Translations under genes and position numbers: made by a program
The notes under the pieces: model-generated
Told to the model about the DNA's origin: nothing
The model's database searches: none
The model's input: only the letters and a program-made list of their open reading frames with translations
Shown: positions 7,928-15,992 of the stretch, in pieces
How positions within the stretch are numbered: position 1 is the first letter of the stretch
Layout of the letters: the number at the start of each line of letters is the position of its first letter
Assembly (NCBI GenBank): GCA_964538355.1
Contig: CAZIFC010000003.1
Coordinates: forward strand, 62,001-126,000
Length of the DNA: 64,000 nt
Direction of reading: 5' to 3'
Source: Bilophila sp964538355
GTDB lineage: Bacteria > Desulfobacterota > Desulfovibrionia > Desulfovibrionales > Desulfovibrionaceae

Positions 7928-7980
7928 TTGACAACACAGCCGTTTTTTGGCTGTAAGAGTTTCACGGAGAGTTTCTCTCC
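7928..7980 (+). other. dfx-rub intergenic hairpins with a possible internal promoter
   Basis: Two hairpins lie in the gap: ACAGCC/GGCTGT (7936-7941 with 7949-7954) and a perfect GGAGAG-TTT-CTCTCC (7966-7980). Neither is followed by a T run, so RNA processing or stability is more likely than termination. TTGACA at 7928-7933 with TGTAAG 18 nt later could be an internal promoter for rub-roo. Confidence 0.35.
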
Positions 7981-8026
7981 ACCATACAACAACACACCAT
8001 AGAGAGCTATGGGCAGGAGTTCAAAC

Positions 8027-8185
8027 ATGCAGAAATACGTTTGCAGCATCTGTGGCTATGAGTATGATCCTGCGGCTGGAGACCCCGACAGCGGCATTGC
8101 CCCCGGCACCGCCTTTGAAGATCTTCCCGAAGATTGGTGCTGTCCCGTGTGCGGAGCCTCCAAGTCGGACTTTACCGCAGCCTAA
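8027..8185 (+). CDS. rub: Rubredoxin
   Basis: A 52-residue one-iron electron carrier. The iron ligands are Cys 6, 9, 39 and 42 (VCSICGY and CCPVCGA). AGGAG at 8015-8019 lies 7 nt before the ATG. Length and spacing are standard for Desulfovibrio rubredoxin. It is placed between superoxide reductase and the flavodiiron oxygen reductase, both of which take electrons from rubredoxin, so it is the shared donor of this oxygen-defence cluster. Cytoplasmic. Confidence 0.97.
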   Translation: MQKYVCSICGYEYDPAAGDPDSGIAPGTAFEDLPEDWCCPVCGASKSDFTAA

Positions 8186-8277
8186 AAACGGCTCGTCCGA
8201 GTTTGTATACCAATGGGGTGTGGCGGGCTTCGTCGCACCCCTGTTTTGTTTCCTTCAGCCCAAAGGATTTTGTCGTC

Positions 8278-9480
8278 ATGAAACCTGTTGAACTGGCACA
8301 AGACATTTTCTGGATCGGCGCGGTTGACTACAACAAGCGCAACTTCCACGGCTACAGCCGCTCTCCTCGCGGAACCACCTACAACTGCTACCTTGTCCGC
8401 GACGAAAAAAACGTTGTCTTTGATACGGTGGACAACGACTACGCCGGAACCATGTTCTGCCGCCTCGCCAAGCTGATGCCGCTTGAAAAGGTGGACTACA
8501 TCGTCGTCAACCACACCGAAAAAGACCATGCCGGCGCGCTCTGTCAGCTGGTCGAACGCTGCAAGCCCGAAAAGATCATCACCTCCGTCATCGGCAAGCG
8601 TTTCATGGAAGCCCAGTTCGACACCACCGGCTGGCCCATCGAAGTCGTCAAGACCGGCGACTCCATCAATATCGGCAAGCGGAACATCCACTTTGTGGAA
8701 ACCCGCATGCTCCACTGGCCCGACAGCATGGTCTCCTACATTCCCGAAGACAAGCTGCTCATCAGCAACGACGCCTTTGGGCAGAACATCGCCTCCACCG
8801 AACGCTTTGCCGATCAGTATGACCGCTGCGTACTGGAAAAGGCCATCAAGGAATACTACTACAACATCGTTCTCCCCTTCTCCCCGCAGGTGCTCAAGAC
8901 GCTGGATCTCGTGGCTTCGCTGAATCTCGACATCGAGATGATCGCCCCGGACCACGGGCTTATCTGGCGTGGAAAGGACGACTGCAAGTACATCATCGAC
9001 ACCTACCGCGCCCTTGCCGAGCAGAAGCCCCGGCAGCGGGCCGTCATCGTGTACGACTCCATGTGGGGCTCCACGGGCATCATGGCTTCCGCCATCGCCT
9101 CCGGCCTTGAGGATGAGGGCGTGCCCGTCCGCATCATCGACATCCAGAAAAACCACCACAGCGACGTGATGACCGAACTCGCCGACTGCGGCGCGGTTCT
9201 CGTCGGCTCTGCGACGCACAACAACAATGTGCTGCCCGGCATTGCCGACGTGCTCACCTACATGAAGGGCCTCCGCCCCCAGAACCGCGTGGCTGCCGCC
9301 TTCGGTTCCTATGGCTGGTCCGGCGAATCCGCAAAGATCATTCAGGAATGGCTCGCCTCCATGAACATGGAACTGCCCGCCGAACCCCTCAAGTGCCTCT
9401 TTGTGCCCAGACATGAAAGCCTCTCCCAGTGCGTCGCGCTCGGAAAGACCGTCGCTGCGGCTCTCAAGGCCAAATGCTAG
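8278..9480 (+). CDS. roo: Rubredoxin:oxygen oxidoreductase (flavodiiron protein)
   Basis: A 400-residue protein. Residues 1 to about 250 are a metallo-beta-lactamase-like di-iron domain with the ligand motif HTEKDHAG and further ligands around LHWPDSM, SNDAFGQ and APDHGLIW. From about 255 a flavodoxin domain binds FMN (VIVYDSMWGSTGIMA, then GSATHNNNV and FGSYGWSGE). It reduces O2 (or NO) to water with electrons from rubredoxin. The ATG at 8278 is chosen because MKPVELAQDIFWIGAVD is the family's usual N-terminus; the earlier in-frame ATG would run through the rub gene. Confidence 0.97.
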   Translation: MKPVELAQDIFWIGAVDYNKRNFHGYSRSPRGTTYNCYLVRDEKNVVFDTVDNDYAGTMFCRLAKLMPLEKVDYIVVNHTEKDHAGALCQLVERCKPEKIITSVIGKRFMEAQFDTTGWPIEVVKTGDSINIGKRNIHFVETRMLHWPDSMVSYIPEDKLLISNDAFGQNIASTERFADQYDRCVLEKAIKEYYYNIVLPFSPQVLKTLDLVASLNLDIEMIAPDHGLIWRGKDDCKYIIDTYRALAEQKPRQRAVIVYDSMWGSTGIMASAIASGLEDEGVPVRIIDIQKNHHSDVMTELADCGAVLVGSATHNNNVLPGIADVLTYMKGLRPQNRVAAAFGSYGWSGESAKIIQEWLASMNMELPAEPLKCLFVPRHESLSQCVALGKTVAAALKAKC

Positions 9481-9683
9481 GCTGACCCGGAGGAGGCTGT
9501 CCGCCTTTTCCGCTTTCCAGAGGCAGACCGCCGGGAAAGGGGAAAAGGAGGGTGGCCTCCTCCACCCGGAGCCGTTTCGAGCAACTGCGGAACGACTTCC
9601 ATCATGAACCGAAAACGCCGGGGAGACCGGCCTTACGCCTTTTCTCCGGCAGCAACCGGAAACCATTATCATGGGGGAATGTT

Positions 9684-11003
9684 ATGGATGTTGTCATGCT
9701 GTCGCGGCTGCAATTTGCCGTGACCGTCTTTTTCCACTTCATCTTCGTCCCGCTGACGCTGGGCCTCGTGATGCTCCTCGCCATCATGGAAACCCTCTAT
9801 GTCCGCACGGGCAATGAAGTGTACAAAAGGATGGTCAAATTTTGGGGAAAGCTCTTCCTCATCAACTTCGTCCTCGGCGTGGTGACCGGCATCACGCTCG
9901 AATTCCAGTTCGGGACAAACTGGTCACGGTACTCGGAATATGTGGGCGACATTTTCGGCTCGCTCCTGGCTATCGAAGCCACGGCGGCCTTCTTCCTTGA
10001 GTCCACCTTCCTTGCGGTATGGGCCTTCGGCTGGGATCGCGTCAGCAAGAAGGTGCACCTCACCGCCATCTGGCTGGTCGCCATCGCCTCCAACATGTCC
10101 GCCCTGTGGATCATCCTTGCCAACGGCTGGATGCAGAACCCGGTGGGCTACGTCATCAGAAACGGACGCGCCGAACTCGCCAGCTTCTTTGAAGTCGTGA
10201 CCAACCCCTTTGCCTGGAGCCAGTATTTCCACACGATCTTCGCGGCGTGGATGCTCGGCGGCTTCTTTGTGCTCGGCGTTTCCGCTTGGCATCTGCTTCG
10301 CAAGAACGAGATGGATCTGTTCAAGCGTTCCGTGCGTATCGCCGCGCCCTTCACGCTGATCCTCGTTCTGCTGCTCGGCCTTCAGGGACACCACCACGCC
10401 CAGGTGGTCGCCCAGATGCAGCCCGAAAAGCTCGCCGCCATGGAAGCCCATTGGGAAACCGGCACGGACGTGCCCATGTACCTTCTGGCCTGGCCTGACG
10501 AAGCAAACCGCACCAACACCATCCAGGCCCTGCCCATTCCCGGCCTGCTGAGCCTCCTGGCCTTCAATTCCACGAGCGCGGAAGTCAAGGGTCTCGACGC
10601 CTTCCCCGCCGGGGATATTCCCCCCGTCCTGCCCACGTTCCTCTCCTTCCGCTTCATGGTGGCCTGTGCCGGCCTGTTTGTGCTGCTCGCCATCGGCGCA
10701 TGGTGGCGCAGAAAGGATCTGGAAAACCATCCGATCCTCATGAAGGCTCTCATCTATGTGATTCCTCTGCCCTATCTCGGCATCATGGCAGGTTGGGCCG
10801 TGGCCGAAATAGGCCGCCAGCCCTGGATTGTCTATGGCCTCATGCGGACCGCCGACGCCGTGTCGCCGGTTCCGACGTCCTCCGTAGGGCTCTCGCTCGC
10901 GGCTTTCATCGTGATCTACACCCTGCTCGGGATTCTGGACATCTACCTGCTCCGCAAGTATGCCCAGAAGGGTCCGGAAGCCGCTCCTGAAGCGCAGGCC
11001 TAG
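9684..11003 (+). CDS. cydA: Cytochrome bd oxidase subunit I
   Basis: A 439-residue multi-span inner-membrane quinol oxidase subunit. The haem-ligand region begins MDVVMLSRLQFAVTVFFHF; the quinol-binding Q-loop carries GLQGHHHAQVV; and EIGRQPWIVYG is the conserved GRQPW motif. The length marks the short-Q-loop type rather than the E. coli type of about 520 residues. GGGGGA precedes the ATG. It works with CydB as a high-affinity terminal oxidase that removes oxygen. The preceding gap of about 200 nt contains short GC hairpins (GGGTGG/CCACCC at 9550-9567) and no clear promoter. Confidence 0.96.
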   Translation: MDVVMLSRLQFAVTVFFHFIFVPLTLGLVMLLAIMETLYVRTGNEVYKRMVKFWGKLFLINFVLGVVTGITLEFQFGTNWSRYSEYVGDIFGSLLAIEATAAFFLESTFLAVWAFGWDRVSKKVHLTAIWLVAIASNMSALWIILANGWMQNPVGYVIRNGRAELASFFEVVTNPFAWSQYFHTIFAAWMLGGFFVLGVSAWHLLRKNEMDLFKRSVRIAAPFTLILVLLLGLQGHHHAQVVAQMQPEKLAAMEAHWETGTDVPMYLLAWPDEANRTNTIQALPIPGLLSLLAFNSTSAEVKGLDAFPAGDIPPVLPTFLSFRFMVACAGLFVLLAIGAWWRRKDLENHPILMKALIYVIPLPYLGIMAGWAVAEIGRQPWIVYGLMRTADAVSPVPTSSVGLSLAAFIVIYTLLGILDIYLLRKYAQKGPEAAPEAQA

Positions 11004-11038
11004 CCCCGCCATCCCTACTTGAAGAGAGGATTATCATT

Positions 11039-12067
11039 ATGTTGGAAACCATTTGGTTTGTTCTGTGGGGACTGCTCTGGGCGGTCTACTTCATCCTGGA
11101 CGGCTTCGACTTCGGCATGGGCACGCTGCTGCCCTTCCTTGCCAAGAACGACGAAGAAAAACGCATCATCTACAACGCGGCCGGTCCCTATTGGGACGGC
11201 AACGAAGTCTGGCTGATCACGGCTGGCGGCGTGACCTTCGCGGCGTTCCCGAAGGCCTATGCGGTGATGTTCAGCGCGCTGTACGCGCCGCTGCTCATCC
11301 TGCTCTTTGCGCTGATCCTGCGTGCGGTATCCTTTGAGTTCCGCAACAAGAAGGACTCCCCCCAGTGGAAGAACTTCTGGGATATCTTCCAGTTCCTCGG
11401 CAACTTCCTGCCCGCCCTGCTCCTCGGTGTGGCCTTCGCCAACCTGTTCATGGGTATCCCGATCGACGGCGACGGCGTGTACCACGGCAACATCCTGAAG
11501 CTTCTGAACCCCTACGGCCTTGCCGGCGGCATCTTCTTCGTGCTGATTTTCTGCATGCACGGCGCGTTGTGGCTGGCTCTCAAGTCCGGCGGCGATCTGC
11601 ATGACCGCGCCACCGGCGCAGCCATGATCATCTGGCCTCTGGTACTGGCCACGGCGATCCTGTTCCTCGCCCTGACCGCGTGGTATACGGATCTCTATGC
11701 CAACTACGCCAAGAACCCCACCCTGCTCATCTTCCCGATCCTTGCGGTGGCCTCGCTGATCACCGTCCGGGTGATGCTCTGGGCCGAACACCTGCTGGGG
11801 GCGTGGTTCTTCAGCGCACTGTTCATCCTGACCGTCACCTTCTTTGGGGTGCTCGGCATGTTCCCCGGCATCATCATTTCCAGCCTTGATCCCGCCTTCA
11901 GCGTCACCGCGTTCAACGGCGCGTCCAGCACGCTGACCCTGAAGATCATGCTCGGCGTCACCCTTACCTGCGTGCCCGTGGTCATCGCCTATCAGGCGTG
12001 GGTGTACTACACCTTCGCCCACAAGGTGACCCCCGAAAGCCTCCAGAACGACGACCACGCCTATTAG
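11039..12067 (+). CDS. cydB: Cytochrome bd oxidase subunit II
   Basis: A 342-residue membrane protein 35 nt after cydA. It starts MLETIWFVLWGLLWAVYF and contains DGFDFGMG and GPYWDGNEVWLI, both signature motifs of CydB. About eight or nine membrane segments are present. It forms the heterodimer with CydA. No cydX-type small gene was seen after it. A hairpin follows about 40 nt downstream. Confidence 0.96.
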   Translation: MLETIWFVLWGLLWAVYFILDGFDFGMGTLLPFLAKNDEEKRIIYNAAGPYWDGNEVWLITAGGVTFAAFPKAYAVMFSALYAPLLILLFALILRAVSFEFRNKKDSPQWKNFWDIFQFLGNFLPALLLGVAFANLFMGIPIDGDGVYHGNILKLLNPYGLAGGIFFVLIFCMHGALWLALKSGGDLHDRATGAAMIIWPLVLATAILFLALTAWYTDLYANYAKNPTLLIFPILAVASLITVRVMLWAEHLLGAWFFSALFILTVTFFGVLGMFPGIIISSLDPAFSVTAFNGASSTLTLKIMLGVTLTCVPVVIAYQAWVYYTFAHKVTPESLQNDDHAY

Positions 12068-12108
12068 AAACCATGAGCAGAGGCTGAAACGCCAGCCCTG
12101 AACAAAAT

Positions 12109-12147
12109 GCGCGCTCCGGAGGAACCTTCCTTCGGAGCGCGTCGTTT
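12109..12147 (+). terminator. Probable terminator after cydB
   Basis: A long stem pairs 12109-12122 with 12129-12142 (CGCTCCGGAGG against CCTTCGGAGCG) and is followed by only a weak T-rich tail (CGTTTATA). It lies between convergent cydB and tonB and may serve both. Confidence 0.55.
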
Positions 12148-12253
12148 ATAGCGAAGCCATAAAACTGCGAAAACAACCTGACAACGGAACGTTTCGCGAC
12201 CTTTCGCGGAGCGTCCGGGCTGCTCCCGGCATACGCTTGCGGGCGACGGCTGT

Positions 12254-13018
12254 TCAGTGAAGCCTGAAGACAAACGGGATCATGACCAGCGTATGGACGG
12301 GCTGCCCCTTGATCTTGCCGGGAACGAACCGCATGGCCCGGGCGGCCCTGAGCGAAACCTCCTCAAAATACCCGGGAGGATCGGACTCCACCACGGAGCA
12401 TTCCCGGGGAGCACCGGATGTATCCACCAGAATTTGGACGACGGTACGTCCCTGCACATGCATCCGCCGAGCCTTTTTGGGATATTCAGGCACGCTGTTG
12501 CGGGAAATGGCCGGTCGCTGATCCACCTGATCCGCGCCAAAAACCGCGTTTCCGCCCATCTGCCGGGAGCCGCCGCCCCCCGGAACGCCTCCCAAAGCCC
12601 CAGACGGGGGGACGGAACCCGTTGCGGGCTGCGTCTGCCGGGGCGGTGCGGACTCTACAGGCGCGCTGGCCGGGGCCGGGCGGGTCGGGGTTTTCTTTTT
12701 GCGCGGGCTGACCTGTCTGGACGGCTTCACGGCTGGAGCGGGTTCAGCGGGCCGCTGTGCCTCGGGCTTTGGCTCCTGTACCGACGCGGGCGGGGGCGGA
12801 GCGGGCGGCTCCGGCTGGGCTGGCTGGGCCGGGCCTGCCGAAGCAGGAGCGGCAGGAATCCCGCCCTGTTGTGGAGCGGCAAGCTGGGCCAACGCCACAT
12901 GGTAAACCTTCTCCTCTGCCAGCGGCTCTTCGCCGGAAAACACCCAAAGGGCGGCGGCAAGCCCCCCGTGCAGGCAAAAAGAAAAAAGGACGGTGCCGAT
13001 GCGTAGGACAGGCATCAC
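12254..13018 (-). CDS. tonB: TonB-family energy transducer
   Basis: A 254-residue protein with an N-terminal membrane anchor (residues about 6-27), a long Pro/Ala-rich periplasmic spacer (about 50-130, with KPSRQVSPRKKKTPTRP) and a C-terminal TonB domain (about 175-254) containing YPKKARRMHVQG, VDTSGAPREC and RAARAMRFVPGKIKGQPV. It passes proton-motive energy from ExbB/ExbD to the outer-membrane receptor. Its ATG overlaps the exbD stop. It is the last gene of the exbB-exbD-tonB unit and probably serves the receptor gene of the same island. Confidence 0.92.
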   Translation of the reverse strand: MMPVLRIGTVLFSFCLHGGLAAALWVFSGEEPLAEEKVYHVALAQLAAPQQGGIPAAPASAGPAQPAQPEPPAPPPPASVQEPKPEAQRPAEPAPAVKPSRQVSPRKKKTPTRPAPASAPVESAPPRQTQPATGSVPPSGALGGVPGGGGSRQMGGNAVFGADQVDQRPAISRNSVPEYPKKARRMHVQGRTVVQILVDTSGAPRECSVVESDPPGYFEEVSLRAARAMRFVPGKIKGQPVHTLVMIPFVFRLH

Positions 13019-13473
13019 GGACGCTCTCCTTCCGCCGTTTTTTCGGCATGGGCCGCTGGGCTTTCCCGGGAGGGTGCGGAGAGTGTGACCAGCCCAACGT
13101 TCTTGATGCCCACTCCACGGATTTTGCCCATAACCTCCATCACCATTCCATAGGGAACGTTCTGATCCGCCCGAACGAACAGCTGGCGTCCAGGCTGAAG
13201 GACAGCTACCCCGAGAAGAGAGGGCAGGTCCGCAACTGTCGTTTCGTATTCATCCAGAAACACCGTGCCGTCGGCCTTGAGCGTCAGCACGGCATGGTCA
13301 TTTTCCGTGGGCAGGGTTTCCGAGGACTCCACTTCCGGCAGCTCCACATCAAGCCCTTCCGTCATCATGGGTGCGGTAACCATAAAAATGATCAGCAGAA
13401 CCAGCATGACGTCCACAAAAGGCGTCACGTTGATTTCCGACACGAAATCATCACCCGAAGATACGCCCGCCAT
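13015..13473 (-). CDS. exbD: ExbD/TolR biopolymer transport protein
   Basis: A 152-residue protein with one membrane helix near the start. The motif SEINVTPFVDVMLVLLIIFM holds the proton-carrying Asp of the family. The remainder is periplasmic. Its start overlaps the exbB stop by one base, and its stop overlaps the tonB start (ATGA). It could be called TolR, but the adjacent tonB and siderophore-type genes favour ExbD. Confidence 0.92.
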   Translation of the reverse strand: MAGVSSGDDFVSEINVTPFVDVMLVLLIIFMVTAPMMTEGLDVELPEVESSETLPTENDHAVLTLKADGTVFLDEYETTVADLPSLLGVAVLQPGRQLFVRADQNVPYGMVMEVMGKIRGVGIKNVGLVTLSAPSRESPAAHAEKTAEGERP

Positions 13474-14162
13474 TACCGGCCTCCGTCAAACGAAAGCCCG
13501 TTCCCGTGTTCTCCGGCCTCATGCTGCATACGGTTGAGAAGCTGCCCGGCGAACGTGATGCATTCGCCTTCAATCGCCGTAAGCCTTGCCCGGAATATGT
13601 TGTATCCGCAGGTAGCCGGAATAGCGACAAAAAGGCCTATCGCTGTGGCGATGAGGGCTTCGGCGATGCCCGGAGCGACAGTCGCCAGCGACACGCTCTT
13701 CATCTGGGCAATGGCCTGAAAGGAATACATGATCCCCCAAACTGTCCCAAACAGGCCGATGAACGGGGCGGTATTGGCTGTCGTAGCCAGAAAGGCCAGC
13801 GAAGATTTGAGCCGGGCTATCTCTTCTGCGATGCCGAAATGCAGCGCACGGCGTACATTGTCGGTCAGAAGCCGTTCCGCATCCCCCGTCTTGTTGATGC
13901 GGTTAAACTCCCGCACGCCTCGCCGGGTAATGCCGAAGAGGGGGGAGCGTCGTTCGGCCTCCAGCATGGGAAGGGACATATCGAGCTTTCCGGCCTCGTC
14001 AAAACGCTTCAACCCACGCGACACGGCACGCCGGGCCACGCGCAGCTGCAACCATTTCCCGCACATGTAGGCCCAGCTCGCCAGAGACATGACCAACAGC
14101 AGGGCAAGCACGCATTTAGAGACCAGAGTAGCCTGCAAAACGGCATGGAGAATCATATTCAT
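13473..14162 (-). CDS. exbB: ExbB/TolQ proton channel family protein
   Basis: A 229-residue inner-membrane protein with three membrane segments. The family core is LAFLATTANTAPFIGLFGTVWGIMYSF, followed by PGIAEALIATAIGLFVAIPA. The ATG at 14162 is chosen because AAGGA lies 9 nt upstream; a longer in-frame start would add an uncharacteristic N-terminus. First gene of exbB-exbD-tonB. It sits 90 nt after the ABC pair with no terminator between, so it may be the tail of the long island transcript. Confidence 0.92.
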   Translation of the reverse strand: MNMILHAVLQATLVSKCVLALLLVMSLASWAYMCGKWLQLRVARRAVSRGLKRFDEAGKLDMSLPMLEAERRSPLFGITRRGVREFNRINKTGDAERLLTDNVRRALHFGIAEEIARLKSSLAFLATTANTAPFIGLFGTVWGIMYSFQAIAQMKSVSLATVAPGIAEALIATAIGLFVAIPATCGYNIFRARLTAIEGECITFAGQLLNRMQHEAGEHGNGLSFDGGR

Positions 14163-14252
14163 AAAGGCATTTCCTTGGATGCGTTCCAGATCAGTCCATT
14201 GGAACAATTACAGAGTTCTTTTCAAGAAGACAGCCCGGCCCCCGGAACCTCA

Positions 14253-15992
14253 TCAAAGCTCAAGCGACCAGCCCGCAGCCCGTTCCCTGATGCGGATAAA
14301 GTCCGCATAAAGCCCGCCCTGCTCCATAAGCTCCTCATGCCGCCCACGCTGGACGATGCGCCCCTTGTCCAGCACGAGAATCTGATCCGCGTTCCGCACG
14401 GTGGAAAGGCGGTGCGCGATCATGATCACCGTTTTGTCGCGGGTCAGGGCTTCAAACGCATCCAGCAGCTGGCGTTCGTTTTCAGGGTCCACGCTGGCTG
14501 TGGCCTCGTCCAGCATGATCACGGGTGCGTCCTTCAGTATGGCGCGGGCCAAGGAAATGCGTTGCCGCTCCCCGCCGGACAGCGAGACGCCTCCCTCGCC
14601 TACGGGCGTCTCGTACCCTTCGGGCAGAGCCATGATGAACTCGTGACAGCGGGCCTTGCGCGCCGCCTCGCGGACTTCCTCCATTGTGGCGTCCGGCTTG
14701 CCGAAACGGATATTGTTCAGGATGGTGTCCTCAAACAGATAGACGTTCTGGAACACCATGCTGATGTTCCGCAGCAGCGCGTCGCAGGTGTAGTCCCGCA
14801 CGTCATGCCCGCCGAACAGCACCCTGCCCTCCTGCACGTCCCAAAAACGGGCGATGAGTCCGCACAGGGTCGTCTTGCCGCTGCCGGAAGGCCCGACAAT
14901 CGCGGTGGTGGTTCCTTGCGGGATCACAAGGCTGATTCCTTCGAGAAGGCGCGTCCCGTCATAGGAAAACGCCACATCCTCCATGCATATATCGAAGGAT
15001 TCCGGCATGAAGTCTTCCCCCTGTTCGTCCAGCAGCGGGGCCTTTTTCAACGCTTCCATGCGATCCAGGGCCACGGAAATGACGCGGGTCAGCGCGGAAA
15101 CGCTGCCCATCATCTCGATGTGCGCGTACAGCATGAAGCTTGAAACCATGAGCAGCAGACATCTGATGAGATCCATGCCGCCGCTCAGGTACAGCAGCCC
15201 GGACGAAAGCAGCACCCCGAACGCCGCCACCTTGAACACCAGCTGATAGACGGCGGCCAGTGTGGAGAAGGAACGCTCCAGTTCGGTATTGCTGGCGCGG
15301 CAGGACTCGATGGCTTCATCCACCGCCCTGTTGGAACGATCGCCAAGCCCGAACGCCTTCACCACAGCCATCCCCTGAACGTACTCCAGAACCGCCGCCA
15401 CCAGCCGCGATTGCGCGGCCTGACGCACCGGGGAGAGCTGCCTGCCCTTGCGCTGCATGGCTCCATATACGAACAGGGACATGGCGAGACCTGCCGCCGT
15501 GATCAGGCCAGCATGCCAATCGTACCAAGAAACCAGCAGGGTTATGGCCACCGCGTGCACAAAGCCGTTCGCCACCTTGTCGAGGATGGACACCGCGTTG
15601 GCTTCAATCTCGCCAAGCGTGGTGGTGAGGGTGGCGGTCAGCTCGCCCAGCCGGTTCCGGCTGAAATAGCCGAGCGGCACGCGCTTGAGGATTTCCCCCA
15701 CTTCGATGCGCTTGTCCGCGCACATGTCGTAGCTGGCGAGCATCCGAGATTCCGTAGCCCATTTTCCGAATACGATCTTTCCGGCTACGCTCAGGGCCAT
15801 CAGCCCGCCCGAGGCGGCAACGGCAAACCAGCTGCCGCCGGAAGGGGACAGCACGCCCTCCAACGCCACCACGATGGCGAGCACCGGAATGACTTCCGAA
15901 ACGGAATACAGCACCCCGCAGCCAAAAGCCTTCAGCAACGCATGGCGGCAACGGCCCGAAAAGTCGAGCAGCCTGCGGATTGTCTCAAACAT
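14253..15992 (-). CDS. ABC transporter, permease-ATPase (YbtQ/IrtB-like half)
   Basis: A 579-residue half-transporter. Residues 1 to about 320 are a six-helix exporter-type membrane domain; the C-terminal ATPase has Walker A VGPSGSGKTT, the signature LSGGERQRISLARA and Walker B VIMLDEATASVD. The start at 15992 overlaps the end of the upstream ABC gene by 8 nt, which implies a heterodimer. The open frame continues upstream but only as a shadow of that gene. Paired exporter-fold proteins of this kind (YbtP/YbtQ, IrtA/IrtB) import iron-siderophore complexes across the inner membrane. The import role here is inferred from the pairing and the neighbouring receptor and TonB genes. Confidence 0.85.
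   Translation of the reverse strand: MFETIRRLLDFSGRCRHALLKAFGCGVLYSVSEVIPVLAIVVALEGVLSPSGGSWFAVAASGGLMALSVAGKIVFGKWATESRMLASYDMCADKRIEVGEILKRVPLGYFSRNRLGELTATLTTTLGEIEANAVSILDKVANGFVHAVAITLLVSWYDWHAGLITAAGLAMSLFVYGAMQRKGRQLSPVRQAAQSRLVAAVLEYVQGMAVVKAFGLGDRSNRAVDEAIESCRASNTELERSFSTLAAVYQLVFKVAAFGVLLSSGLLYLSGGMDLIRCLLLMVSSFMLYAHIEMMGSVSALTRVISVALDRMEALKKAPLLDEQGEDFMPESFDICMEDVAFSYDGTRLLEGISLVIPQGTTTAIVGPSGSGKTTLCGLIARFWDVQEGRVLFGGHDVRDYTCDALLRNISMVFQNVYLFEDTILNNIRFGKPDATMEEVREAARKARCHEFIMALPEGYETPVGEGGVSLSGGERQRISLARAILKDAPVIMLDEATASVDPENERQLLDAFEALTRDKTVIMIAHRLSTVRNADQILVLDKGRIVQRGRHEELMEQGGLYADFIRIRERAAGWSLEL

Noticed and set aside
9481..9683. A riboswitch or small gene before cydA
   Set aside because: The region has GC hairpins, but no aptamer pattern and no ORF with a ribosome-binding site.
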